DNA of 23,223 nucleotides from JBDKGH01 sp039798265 (GCA_039798265.1 JBDKGH010000152.1:1-23223); one strand, 5' to 3'; shown: positions 1 to 8,092, numbered from the stretch's first letter. Notes: a model not told the origin generated them from the sequence alone. Translations and numbers: made by a program.

Positions 1-1
1 T

Positions 2-1090
2 ACCTGTGAGGTAAAAATTATCTTCCGCGTCAATGGTAAGACCAATCACTTGATCATTGAATGCACCACCGAATGATTGAATCCAGTTGCGCTCACCAGT
101 CAAGTTAAAGTTGATCATAAACACATCTACTACACCAGCAGCAATAGCAGAAATCATATTGTTGCCAGTGTCGAAGTTGGCTGTTCCGCTAAAGTTACCG
201 ACTAAGATCAATGAACTGTTGTGGTCAAAAGCGATATCTACGGGCGTTACGCCGCTAGATGAATTTGCACCGGCCATTTGTTTGATCCAAACTAAGCCAC
301 CATCATTGGTGAATTGAGCAAGGAATGCATCGGTGGCATTTACAGAAGATAGTACGGTAGAAGAACTCGCTTCAAAGGTGACGGTACCCGAAAAATTACC
401 AGTCAGGAATACGTTACCTTCTGCATTAATTTCAAGAGCATTGCTAAAATCGTTTCCAGCAGCACCAATTGTTTTTGCCCAAAGTAAAGTACCACTAGCA
501 TCGTACTTATTTAGAATAATGTTGCTATTCGCACCGGTGATGCTCTCGCCGGTAACGAAAATATTTCCAGCGTTATCCAATTTCACACGGCGGCCAACAT
601 CGGCGCCAGTATTGGATACGCTATTTACCCATTGAAATTCACCATTACTATTAAGCTTGGTGATGAACAAATCACTCGCACCTGCTGAACTTAAGGCAGC
701 TGATGGGCTGAAGGTTACCGATTCATTAAAGAATCCTGTAATGAACACATTGTTCGATGCATCCTTGGCTACTTGAAGTGCCTCGTCATTTCCATTTCCA
801 CCAAATTGTTTTACCCAAAGAACGGTTCCGCTCGCGTTGAGTTTGGTGATCAATATGTCTTTTTGACCCAATGAAGTAAACACCTCATCGGTACCATTGA
901 CATTGATGGTAATTGAGCCACTGAAGCTTCCTACGGAAACGGTACATCCATCTTCACTTACAACCGCACTAGTGCACTTATCGTTTGAAGCTCCACCAAA
1001 TCGCTGAGCCCAAGTTAAAACTGGGTTCTGCGCTGAAACATTCGTGTTCCACAATGCAAGAGTGGAAACTAGGAGTAGTAGACGTTTCAT
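2..1090 (-). CDS. Secreted SBBP (beta-propeller) repeat protein, N-terminal part
   Basis: The reading frame is open from ATG 1090 to the left window edge (363 codons), so the C-terminus is outside the window. The N-terminus (MKRLLLLVSTLALWNTNVSA, then QN) is a signal peptide with predicted cleavage after about residue 20-21. The rest is a series of degenerate repeats 50-65 residues apart. Each has a W-x-(K/Q)-x-(F/I)-G-(G/A)-x-x-N-D block, for example WAQRFGGASND, WVKQFGGNGND and WAKTIGAAGND, followed by N-x-(F/Y)-(I/L/V)-T-G and a D-x-(F/L)-(I/L)-x-(K/Q)-(L/F/Y) strand. This is the pattern of SBBP beta-propeller repeats in secreted Bacteroidota proteins, which are often exported by the type IX system. 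No sorting domain can be seen because the end is missing. The role is unknown; adhesion or a surface structure is a guess. Confidence 0.85.
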   Translation of the reverse strand, partial: MKRLLLLVSTLALWNTNVSAQNPVLTWAQRFGGASNDKCTSAVVSEDGCTVSVGSFSGSITINVNGTDEVFTSLGQKDILITKLNASGTVLWVKQFGGNGNDEALQVAKDASNNVFITGFFNESVTFSPSAALSSAGASDLFITKLNSNGEFQWVNSVSNTGADVGRRVKLDNAGNIFVTGESITGANSNIILNKYDASGTLLWAKTIGAAGNDFSNALEINAEGNVFLTGNFSGTVTFEASSSTVLSSVNATDAFLAQFTNDGGLVWIKQMAGANSSSGVTPVDIAFDHNSSLILVGNFSGTANFDTGNNMISAIAAGVVDVFMINFNLTGERNWIQSFGGAFNDQVIGLTIDAEDNFYLTG

Positions 1091-1300
1091 GATGTAAAGT
1101 ATAGGGTTTAAATATTCGTTTGAGGTCTTTAACGGGATTGGTAAAAGAAAGGTTACAAATGAGGCGATTAGAGTTATGAGTGGGAAGAATAGGGCCGTGG
1201 CTTTATGGTTTATTAAGCAATAAAAAGTTTTGAAATAACCCTTCTATTATTAGGACGAGTGTCCGTAACTTCGCGATCGGAAAACCAATCCTTTATAGCT
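1091..1300. promoter_or_regulatory. Divergent intergenic region, SBBP gene / purQ
   Basis: This AT-rich region separates two divergent genes and must hold both promoters. The best -7-like match on the plus strand is TAACTTCG at 1266-1273, close to the Bacteroidota TAnnTTTG consensus, and would give a short purQ leader. No TTG lies at the usual distance upstream of it. No convincing box was found for the minus-strand gene. Confidence 0.35.
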
Positions 1301-1993
1301 ATGAAATTCGGCGTTGTAGTATTCCCAGGCAGTAACTGTGATCAGGATTTGATCTATACTTTGGGTGAAATCCTTCATCAAGAGGTGGTTACACTCTGGC
1401 ACAAAGACACCGATTTGCAAGGAGTGGATTTCGTTTTTGTTCCGGGTGGGTTTTCGTTTGGCGACTACTTAAGAAGTGGTGCCATTGCCCGTTTTTCACC
1501 TATTATGACAGAAGTGATTAACCACGCTAACCGCGGTGGTTACGTAATGGGTATCTGTAATGGTTTCCAGATTTTGTGCGAAGCACGCCTTTTGCCAGGA
1601 ACGCTTATGCATAACGAAAGCCGCAAATTCATTTGTAAAAACGTATTCCTTAAACCTCAAGCGGGCAACACAATTGTCACTTCGGGTCTTGATTTCGATA
1701 AAGCCTATAAAATCCCTATCGCTCATGGAGAAGGAAATTATTATGCTTCACCAGAGGTGATCAAGGAATTGAATGATAATGATCAGATCCTTTTCCGTTA
1801 CTGCAACGAGGAAGGTGTGATCAATGACGAGTCTAACCCCAATGGAGCGCTGCAGAACATCGCTGGTGTATGTAATGCGGGTCGAAATGTGTTTGGAATG
1901 ATGCCTCACCCCGAACGAGCAGCCGACTTTGAATTGGATAACACCGATGGCCGCGAGATTTTTGAGTCCATTCTATCAATGGTTCGCGTCTAG
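1301..1993 (+). CDS. purQ: Phosphoribosylformylglycinamidine synthase subunit PurQ (glutaminase)
   Basis: PurQ is the class-I glutamine amidotransferase subunit of FGAM synthase. It releases ammonia from glutamine, which PurL uses to convert FGAR to FGAM in purine synthesis in the cytoplasm. The 230-residue length fits the stand-alone PurQ family. Visible motifs are the N-terminal FGVVVFPGSNCDQD strand, the oxyanion region VPGGFSFGDYLRSGAIA (about 47-63), the nucleophile Cys86 in GICNGFQIL, and the His203/Glu205 pair in MPHPERAAD. ATG 1301 was chosen because MKFGVVVFPGSNCDQD is the normal start; the frame extends upstream to a GTG at 1259 but that extension has no family resemblance. PurL and PurS partners are not in the window. 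Many Bacteroidota carry a single large fused PurL instead, so a separate PurQ is worth noting. Confidence 0.95.
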   Translation: MKFGVVVFPGSNCDQDLIYTLGEILHQEVVTLWHKDTDLQGVDFVFVPGGFSFGDYLRSGAIARFSPIMTEVINHANRGGYVMGICNGFQILCEARLLPGTLMHNESRKFICKNVFLKPQAGNTIVTSGLDFDKAYKIPIAHGEGNYYASPEVIKELNDNDQILFRYCNEEGVINDESNPNGALQNIAGVCNAGRNVFGMMPHPERAADFELDNTDGREIFESILSMVRV

Positions 1994-2127
1994 GATTTGG
2001 CTTTTGTTGGCGCTCTGATCCGCTAGTCCGGACAATTTTTCCTGAAAAAAAAGGTTTTTTGCTCATTTCGAACGAACTTTGACCCTTGCGGCCTGTTCTA
2101 CAAGCACGTATTTCCGTTATTACTACT

Positions 2128-4059
2128 ATGAGCAATTATATACCTGGCCCTTTGTTGGCTAAAATCAACAATCCTATTGAGCTGCGCCAAATGGTGGGCG
2201 AAGAGGAGTTGCCCCAATTGTGCAAGGAATTGCGCCAATTCATCGTCGACATCGTTTCAGAAAAGGGTGGTCACTTCGGTGCTAGCCTCGGTGTAGTGGA
2301 GTTGACCGTTGCTCTTCACTATGTATTCAATACTCCATACGATCAACTTATTTGGGACGTAGGCCACCAAGCTTATGGTCATAAAATATTGACGGGTCGT
2401 CGCGATGTGTTTTATACAAACCGCAAATACAAGGGTATTTCAGGTTTTCCCAAACGAAGCGAAAGCGAATACGACACCTTTGGTGTAGGTCACTCTTCTA
2501 CGTCTATCTCTGCCGCAGTAGGTATGGCGGTAGCTAGCAAAGTGAAAAAAGAGGATCGCCAGGTGGTAGCTGTTATTGGCGACGGCGCCATGACCGCTGG
2601 TTTGGCCTTTGAAGGCCTCAATCATGGTGGTACTTCAGATGCCAATATTTTGGTAGTACTCAATGACAATTGCATGAGTATAGACCCCAACGTGGGCGCG
2701 CTGAAAGAGTATCTTACGGATATTACGACTAGTCATACGTATAATAAGGTTAAGGACGAAGTGTGGAATCTATTGGGTAAAGTGTCCAAGTTTGGTCCTA
2801 ACGCTCAGCAGATCGCTCACAAGATTTCTGAATCCTTAAAAGGCTCCTTGATCAAAGAGAGCAATTTCTTCGAGTCACTCAAATGGAGATACTTCGGTCC
2901 TATTGACGGACACGATGTAGAATATGTAACCAAAGTGTTGAAGGATCTGAAAGACATTCCGGGTCCAAAAATTCTTCACTGTGTTACTATGAAAGGAAAA
3001 GGCTATGAGCCTGCGGAAAAAGGTTCGCCTACTACGTGGCATGCTCCTGGAATTTTCAATAAAGAGACCGGTGAGATTGTGAAAGTAGTTCCAAAAAGTG
3101 CGCAGCCTCCTTTATACCAAGATGTTTTCGGTCACAGCATTATTGAATTGGCAGAGAAAAACGAAAAAATTGTTGGGGTAACCCCAGCGATGCCTTCGGG
3201 GTGCTCTCTCAAGTTTATGATGGAAGCTATGCCTGATAGAGCATTTGACGTGGGTATTGCAGAACAGCACGCGGTAACCTTCTCCGCGGGTATGGCTACG
3301 CAAGGATTAGTTCCTTATTGCAACATCTATTCAAGTTTCATGCAGCGTGCTTATGACCAAGTGCTGCACGATGTAGCCCTTCAAAAACTGCAAGTTGTAT
3401 TTTGTTTAGATCGCGGTGGTTTAGTAGGCGCAGATGGCCCAACTCACCATGGTGTATACGATATCGCTTACATGCGCTGCATTCCGAATATGATCGTGTC
3501 TAGCCCAATGGACGAAAGTGAATTGCGCAACCTGATGTATTCAGCTCAAGCTGAAAATTACGGTCCATTCACCATTCGTTACCCACGCGGTAACGGCGTG
3601 ATGACCGATTGGAAAACGCCATTCAAACATATTAAACCAGGCACGGGGCGTCGCGTTCGTAATGGCGAAGAAGTAGCGATTTTAACCATTGGTCCAATTG
3701 GTAACTATGCTGTTAAGGCTTGCGAGCAGTTGGCTGAAAAAGGCATTTCTGCAGCACATTACGACATGCGCTTTGCAAAGCCGATTGATGAAATCTTATT
3801 GCACGAAGTGTTTGGTAAATTCAAGCATGTGATAACCGTGGAAGATGGCTGTATTCAAGGCGGTATGGGCAGTGCTGTACTCGAGTTTATGGCTGATAAT
3901 GGTTACACCGCACAAGTGAAACGCCTAGGCATTCCTGATGCATACATTGAGCACGGCACACAAGATGAGTTGTATGCAGAGTGCGGATATGATGTAGCGG
4001 GTATGGTTCGCACGGCTGAGGAAATAGTAGGCGCTAAGTCTGTTTCTGCCACAGCATAA
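2128..4059 (+). CDS. dxs: 1-deoxy-D-xylulose-5-phosphate synthase
   Basis: DXS joins pyruvate and glyceraldehyde 3-phosphate with thiamine diphosphate (TPP) to give DXP, the first step of the MEP isoprenoid pathway and a precursor for TPP and pyridoxal phosphate; it is cytoplasmic. The 643-residue protein has the full family order. The N-terminal TPP domain has GHFGASLG (about 48-55), DVGHQAYGHK, and the Mg/TPP motif GDGAMTAG starting near 151 with NDN near 179-181. The pyrimidine domain has the catalytic Glu (about 379) in GIAEQHAVTFSAG and the LDRGGLVGADGPTHHG segment. A C-terminal transketolase-like domain follows. ATG 2128 (MSNYIPGPLL) was preferred over the in-frame ATG at 2086, which adds 14 unrelated residues. 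The next gene starts 5 bases after the stop, so the two are co-transcribed. Confidence 0.97.
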   Translation: MSNYIPGPLLAKINNPIELRQMVGEEELPQLCKELRQFIVDIVSEKGGHFGASLGVVELTVALHYVFNTPYDQLIWDVGHQAYGHKILTGRRDVFYTNRKYKGISGFPKRSESEYDTFGVGHSSTSISAAVGMAVASKVKKEDRQVVAVIGDGAMTAGLAFEGLNHGGTSDANILVVLNDNCMSIDPNVGALKEYLTDITTSHTYNKVKDEVWNLLGKVSKFGPNAQQIAHKISESLKGSLIKESNFFESLKWRYFGPIDGHDVEYVTKVLKDLKDIPGPKILHCVTMKGKGYEPAEKGSPTTWHAPGIFNKETGEIVKVVPKSAQPPLYQDVFGHSIIELAEKNEKIVGVTPAMPSGCSLKFMMEAMPDRAFDVGIAEQHAVTFSAGMATQGLVPYCNIYSSFMQRAYDQVLHDVALQKLQVVFCLDRGGLVGADGPTHHGVYDIAYMRCIPNMIVSSPMDESELRNLMYSAQAENYGPFTIRYPRGNGVMTDWKTPFKHIKPGTGRRVRNGEEVAILTIGPIGNYAVKACEQLAEKGISAAHYDMRFAKPIDEILLHEVFGKFKHVITVEDGCIQGGMGSAVLEFMADNGYTAQVKRLGIPDAYIEHGTQDELYAECGYDVAGMVRTAEEIVGAKSVSATA

Positions 4060-4064
4060 AAGTC

Positions 4065-4565
4065 ATGGAAGGGATCGTTAACAAGGTTGCTCAAAGTGGT
4101 TTGATCACACTTGATTTAGAGGCCATGAAGCCCGCTGGGCCTCGTGTGTCTTGGGATATCAAGGATCAGCTTTGGCAGGGTCTTGTGCTAAAAGAAAAAG
4201 ACTTTCGCGAGTACTTAAAGAACCTCGATCTATCACCCTATCAGGGAGCTCATGTTGCCATTTATTGCAGCGCAGACGCCATAGTGCCCACATGGGCATA
4301 TATGCTTGTTGCCTCGAAGTTATATGGAACGGCAGTAGCGAGTTATTTCTGCTCCCCCTCAGATCTAGAGGATAGAGTTTACACCACGATGATCCAGTCC
4401 CTATCAATAGAAGACTATGCAGGCAAGCGAATAGTGGTGAAGGGGTGTGGAGAAGGCGTACCAGATAGTGCTTATGTATCGTTGGTGAATAGATTACAAG
4501 GTGTGGCGAAGAGTGTGATGTTTGGTGAGCCTTGTTCCACGGTGCCGGTGTTTAAGACCTTATAG
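4065..4565 (+). CDS. DUF2480 family protein
   Basis: This 166-residue cytoplasmic protein of unknown function belongs to DUF2480, a family I know essentially from Bacteroidota. Family-like segments include ITLDLE near the start, WDIKDQLWQGLVLKEKDFRE, the block CSADAIVPTWAYM (about 69-81), VVKGCGEG, and the C-terminal MFGEPCSTVP. The conserved Cys69, Cys128 and Cys157 (approximate positions) could form a metal or redox site, but this is inference. It begins 5 bases after dxs and is probably co-expressed with it, perhaps translationally coupled. Its last codons and the TAG stop (V-F-K-T-L-stop) lie within the first of a series of REP-like palindromes, so the palindrome appears to have reshaped or replaced the original C-terminal end. 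No signal peptide or membrane segment is seen. Confidence 0.85.
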   Translation: MEGIVNKVAQSGLITLDLEAMKPAGPRVSWDIKDQLWQGLVLKEKDFREYLKNLDLSPYQGAHVAIYCSADAIVPTWAYMLVASKLYGTAVASYFCSPSDLEDRVYTTMIQSLSIEDYAGKRIVVKGCGEGVPDSAYVSLVNRLQGVAKSVMFGEPCSTVPVFKTL

Positions 4566-4601
4566 GTCTAACACCTTATAGGTCTTAGACCTATAAGGTC
4601 T
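4555..4601. repeat. REP-like palindrome cluster (three copies) beside a RAYT gene
   Basis: Copy 1 (4555-4569) is AGACCT-TAT-AGGTCT, a perfect 6-bp hairpin. Copy 2 (4571-4585) is the same with one change in the left arm (ACACCT). Copy 3 (4587-4601) is the exact reverse complement of copy 1. Copies 2 and 3 can also pair with each other as a 13-bp inverted repeat (4573-4585 with 4587-4599). Eight T residues follow at 4610-4617, so the cluster may also terminate dxs-DUF2480 transcription. Two copies in direct order plus one inverted, next to a REP-associated tyrosine transposase, is what a REP/BIME-type element would look like. The DUF2480 stop codon (4563-4565) is inside copy 1. Confidence 0.75.
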
Positions 4602-4683
4602 TTACCTAATTTTTTTTGGAAATTCCTAGCCTTTTATGCCCCACTTATTCGCATAACATCTTCTTGCTCCTATCATTCTCGAT

Positions 4684-5364
4684 ATGCACCTTCGTAGAAT
4701 GAATTACACTCACAAACTTCTTCCTAATAAATACTACCACGTCTACAATAGAGCCGTGGGTAGCGAAATCTGCTTCAGGGATCGAAGAAACTTTTTGTTC
4801 TTTCTAAGACGAGTTCAAGAATATCTATACCCAGTAATGGATGTAATCGCTTATTGCCTGATCCCAAATCACTTTCATCTATTAGTCAGAATTAAAGAAG
4901 AAAAAATCCTACGCGAGTTTTATGAAAAGAAAAAGGGTTTAACATTAGCGCCAGAAATGACCGTCAACTGGCATAAAGTAGCAATGACCCAACTAAAAAA
5001 TATGCTGTCTTCGTTCGCAAAGGCAGTAAATAAGGATCGTCAACGTAAAGGTGCCCTGTTCTGCGATTACACAAAGCGAATAGAAGTAGTCGATCACGAA
5101 TATCTTGAAAATCTAATCCACTATATCCACTACAATCCAGTTAATCACGGGTTTGTTAATGATCCAATGGACTGGGAGTGGTCTTCCTTCTTCCGCCTTT
5201 TGAACGCAGATAAAAAAACCTATGCTAGAGTTTTAATGCAAAGGCATTTTGGCTCTATGGATCGATTCTTCCATAAGCACCAAGTTTTTTCCAAAGGAAT
5301 TAGCTTAAGCCTCGATGAGGTTGCTCCAAATTTTGAGGAGCAAAATGAACTTTCTTTTACCTAA
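4684..5364 (+). CDS. REP-associated tyrosine transposase (RAYT, IS200/IS605-like Y1 family)
   Basis: RAYTs are single-copy, usually non-autonomous HUH-type Y1 transposases that nick and join single-stranded REP palindromes. The 226-residue protein starts with the family signature YYHVYNRAVGS and a CFRDRRNFLFFLRRV helix. The metal-binding HUH motif is H63-F-H65 in PNHFHLLV. By alignment with E. coli RayT/YafM (catalytic Tyr115 in DYIYINPV), the nucleophile here is Tyr147 in HYIHYNPVNHG, followed by the typical DPMDWEWSS. All catalytic residues are present and the frame is intact. ATG 4699 (MNYTHKLL) is an equally possible start. The nearby palindromes at 4555-4601 are the likely cognate substrate. 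Its stop overlaps the stop of the AAA ATPase by 4 bases, so no transposon end can lie between the two genes. Confidence 0.88.
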   Translation: MHLRRMNYTHKLLPNKYYHVYNRAVGSEICFRDRRNFLFFLRRVQEYLYPVMDVIAYCLIPNHFHLLVRIKEEKILREFYEKKKGLTLAPEMTVNWHKVAMTQLKNMLSSFAKAVNKDRQRKGALFCDYTKRIEVVDHEYLENLIHYIHYNPVNHGFVNDPMDWEWSSFFRLLNADKKTYARVLMQRHFGSMDRFFHKHQVFSKGISLSLDEVAPNFEEQNELSFT

Positions 5365-6839
5365 TCCTCCCCTTCGCCGCTTTCATCGAAGAGCTGACCC
5401 ATCAAATCGCCAAAACCTATACTGCTGTCGAGTACACTCTTCCCAATGAGACTAAACTCGCTCAGCCCGTGAAGTAAAAACTCCATCATGACCAACATCT
5501 CTTCTTCTATCAATCCCGGACAGTATTTTTTTACTAAATCACTGAGTTGGGGTACTTGATACAATTGCAGTGCATATTCCTTCGCCGAACAATCGCGCAT
5601 TATTTCTAACTCATGTGTGCCAAACCATTCTTGGATTGCATCATAAGGACTTGCGGTGCGTTTGCGCTTGAAGGTTTCTGGATTAGGGAAAATTTGAGGA
5701 AAACGCTTGCGTATGGCCTGCGCCAATAAGCGCATGGCCACAAATTGCGGACCTTCTTGCTCGCCTTCATAAACCAATTCTACCTTGCCGGTAATGGCCG
5801 GTACAATGGACAATAGGTCAGAAATACGAACGTAAGTGAGTTCTTCATCATTGAGCAATGCTCTGCGCTCTGCAGATGCTACAAGGTTTTCATAAGCACT
5901 GATGGTCAATCGAGCAGATACACCACTTTTATGGTCCACATATTCTGAATCGCGCGCTTCAAAGGCTATTTGCTCAATGAGCTCTGCAATAAAGTAAGAT
6001 ACACGCACACGCTTCTGCTGCTCTTTTGTAATGTTCGCCTCTTGCTGTGTGATGTGCAAGGAGTCTTCTATGTTTTTGGGGTAATGTGTCAGTATTTGAC
6101 TCTGTATGCGGTCTTTCAGCGGTGTAATGATGCTTCCGCGGTTAGTATAGTCCTCTGGGTTGGCCGTGAAAATGAACTGAATATCTAGCGGCATACGCAA
6201 ACGAAATCCGCGTATTTGAATATCGCTTTCTTGAAGGATGTTAAACAAGGCTACTTGAATGCGTGCCTGTAAATCGGGCAATTCGTTGATCGTAAAAATG
6301 CATCGATTACTGCGGGGTACAAGACCGAAGTGAATCACCTGCTCATCGTTATAACTTAACTTGAGGTTCGCCGCTTTAATAGGATCTACATCGCCTATCA
6401 AATCGGCAACGCTAACATCAGGAGTGGCGAGTTTTTCAATATATCGCTCAGAACGATGCATCCAATCAATGGGCGTGTTATCGCCTTTTTGAGCAATGAG
6501 CTCACGCGAAAAATGGGTAAGAGGAACGAGAGGATCTTCATTCAATTCGGAACCAGAAATCACCGGTATCCACTCGTCTAGAAGCTCTACAAGCCCTCTA
6601 GCCATGCGGGTTTTAGCTTGTCCGCGCAATCCTAAAAAGTTGATGCTGTGCCCGCTGAGTATCGCCCGCTGTATATCGGGAATAACAGTCTCGTCGTAAC
6701 CGATGATGCCCTGAAATGCATTCCTGCGTTGCTTCAATGCATCGATCATATTAGACCGCAATTCTTCTTTTATGCTCTTGGGTTGGTAACCACTTTTCTT
6801 TAATTCTCCTAATGTGTGGAGTGAAGGTTTTGATGTCAT
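5361..6839 (-). CDS. AAA+ ATPase of the MoxR / Mg-chelatase (ChlI-like) type
   Basis: This 492-residue cytoplasmic AAA+ ATPase is of the kind paired with VWA-domain proteins in Bacteroidota and often annotated as Mg-chelatase or sigma-54-interacting regulator. Walker A is GLRGQAKTR (about 70-78) and the Walker B position reads CIFTINELPDL (about 180-190). Sensor-1 is FIFTANPED (Asn near 227), followed by an arginine-finger candidate in TPLKDRIQSQ (Arg about 244) and a sensor-2/lid region around SARLTISAYENLV. The Walker B aspartate is replaced by Asn while the glutamate is kept. ATG 6839 (MTSKPSLHTL) was chosen; the frame extends to a GTG at 6908 that would overlap the upstream gene. It lies 34 bases after the VWA gene and is surely in its operon. 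By analogy with MoxR-VWA systems it may act as a chaperone or remodelling machine, but the target is unknown. Confidence 0.88.
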   Translation of the reverse strand: MTSKPSLHTLGELKKSGYQPKSIKEELRSNMIDALKQRRNAFQGIIGYDETVIPDIQRAILSGHSINFLGLRGQAKTRMARGLVELLDEWIPVISGSELNEDPLVPLTHFSRELIAQKGDNTPIDWMHRSERYIEKLATPDVSVADLIGDVDPIKAANLKLSYNDEQVIHFGLVPRSNRCIFTINELPDLQARIQVALFNILQESDIQIRGFRLRMPLDIQFIFTANPEDYTNRGSIITPLKDRIQSQILTHYPKNIEDSLHITQQEANITKEQQKRVRVSYFIAELIEQIAFEARDSEYVDHKSGVSARLTISAYENLVASAERRALLNDEELTYVRISDLLSIVPAITGKVELVYEGEQEGPQFVAMRLLAQAIRKRFPQIFPNPETFKRKRTASPYDAIQEWFGTHELEIMRDCSAKEYALQLYQVPQLSDLVKKYCPGLIEEEMLVMMEFLLHGLSEFSLIGKSVLDSSIGFGDLMGQLFDESGEGED

Positions 6840-6873
6840 ATGTCTAGACCGAATAATCGTTCGGTTGGTTTTT

Positions 6874-7971
6874 TTAAAATCTCTTTTTTCTGTTTTTCTC
6901 GTAGTCACGAAGAATGGAATCGCCTAACCCTTTTAAACCTGTATAGAGGGCTTTACCTTGATTGGCTTCGGTAAACTCTTCGATAAACTGCTGCAAGTAC
7001 GGATCTTCCGTAAGCATAAACGTGGTAATGGGAATGCGCAACTTTCGACACTGACGTGCTAAATTCACACATTTACCCACAATGTATGGGTCTAAACCCC
7101 ACGAGTTTTTGTAGTACTCTCCATTTTCTTTCAAACAGGATGGCTTGCCATCGGTAATCATAAAGATCTGTTTGTTGCCCGATTTTTTTCTGCGTAAAAT
7201 ATCCATCGCTAACTCAAGCCCAGCAACGGTATTGGTATGATATGGGCCTACTTGCAAATAAGGCAAATCCTTTACCTGTATGGGCCAAGCATCATCTCCA
7301 AATACAACAATGTCTAAACTGTCTTTCGGATATTTTTTCATGATCCACTCAGCAAGGGCCATCGACACTTTTTTAGCCGGTGTTATTCGATCTTCACCAT
7401 AAAGGATCATGGAGTGTGAAATGTCGATCATAACTACGGTTGACGCCTGTGTATTATGCTCGGTTTCTACGACTTCTAAATCATCCTCGGTTAGCTTGAA
7501 TTGGTCAATACCATGATTGATCTGGGCATTTCGCAAGGATTCGCCCAATTGAATCTGCTCTGCACGATCGCCAAATTGGAAGGGACGTCGCACTTCCGTC
7601 GCTTCGTCTCCGGTTCCCATTTTTCGAGTGGCGTGTTGGCCAGATTGTGATCGTCTCATTTTTCCGAAAAGCTGTTCCATGGCTTGTTGGCGCATGGCTT
7701 GTTCGGTTTTTCCTGTAATGCCTCCTCCTCCTTTTTGCGAATAGCTTTCTTGCAAATAACCGCGTCGTTTCAATTCTTGCTCGAATTCATTACGGCCATA
7801 ATTCTCAGGAAATATATGGTTCTGACGATCTATTTCTTCCATCCAATCTAAGGCTTCATTGGCGTCGCCAGAGGTATAGTTGAGCAACTCAATAAAGACG
7901 GGCATCAAGCGGTCAAATGGCTTGCGCTTGTCTTCATCGGGCACATATCTATGAAAGTGAAATCCGTTCAT
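6874..7971 (-). CDS. VWA-domain protein, partner of the AAA+ ATPase
   Basis: This 365-residue protein has no signal peptide or membrane segment. The N-terminal half is helical and charged, with a Gly-rich, basic linker (about 75-125). The C-terminal half is a von Willebrand factor A domain. Its MIDAS metal site is complete: D-I-S-H-S at about 183-187, Thr in the HTNTVAG loop (about 246-248), and Asp (about 274) in MITDGKPS. ATG 7971 (MNGFHFHRYVPDED) was chosen over the frame's upstream start at 8031 because the extra 20 residues are basic and unlike the family. It is first in a two-gene operon with the AAA+ ATPase. Such pairs resemble ChlI/ChlD and MoxR/VWA complexes, where the VWA subunit binds the substrate and the ATPase drives it; this role is inferred. 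Confidence 0.87.
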   Translation of the reverse strand: MNGFHFHRYVPDEDKRKPFDRLMPVFIELLNYTSGDANEALDWMEEIDRQNHIFPENYGRNEFEQELKRRGYLQESYSQKGGGGITGKTEQAMRQQAMEQLFGKMRRSQSGQHATRKMGTGDEATEVRRPFQFGDRAEQIQLGESLRNAQINHGIDQFKLTEDDLEVVETEHNTQASTVVMIDISHSMILYGEDRITPAKKVSMALAEWIMKKYPKDSLDIVVFGDDAWPIQVKDLPYLQVGPYHTNTVAGLELAMDILRRKKSGNKQIFMITDGKPSCLKENGEYYKNSWGLDPYIVGKCVNLARQCRKLRIPITTFMLTEDPYLQQFIEEFTEANQGKALYTGLKGLGDSILRDYEKNRKKRF

Positions 7972-8079
7972 GGTTGGCGAAAGGTAGCGAGGCTTCTTTA
8001 TTTTCCCTTGCTTCCTTGCTTTTCTTAACACATGTCAAGTCTCAAGGTTCATCGCATGCTATTTTTCTGTCACGCTGCT

Positions 8080-8087
8080 TATATTCG
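8080..8087 (+). promoter_or_regulatory. -7-like box of the histidine kinase gene
   Basis: TATATTCG fits the Bacteroidota TAnnTTTG -7 box with one mismatch. It ends only 5 bases before the GTG start at 8093, so a transcript from it would be leaderless or nearly so. No TTG is found 19-20 bases upstream. Confidence 0.35.
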
Positions 8088-8092
8088 TAGCT

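Noticed and set aside
87..635. Two plus-strand open frames of 76 and 100 codons
   Set aside because: They are antisense to the secreted beta-propeller-repeat gene, whose repeat structure is clear on the minus strand.
2044..2060. A-run and T-run around GG between purQ and dxs as a terminator
   Set aside because: The possible stem is only A-T pairs with a tiny loop and no GC core, so it is more likely an AT-rich promoter region.
1833..2135. Minus-strand open frame of 100 codons over the purQ end and dxs promoter
   Set aside because: No family resemblance, and it covers the conserved C-terminus of PurQ on the other strand.
4555..4601. A CRISPR array
   Set aside because: The repeats are short palindromes in mixed orientation, spaced by only 1-2 bases, with no spacers and no cas genes.
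4684..5364. A complete IS200/IS605 insertion sequence
   Set aside because: The protein is of the RAYT type, there is no TnpB gene, and the 3' end overlaps a chromosomal gene with no room for a right transposon end.
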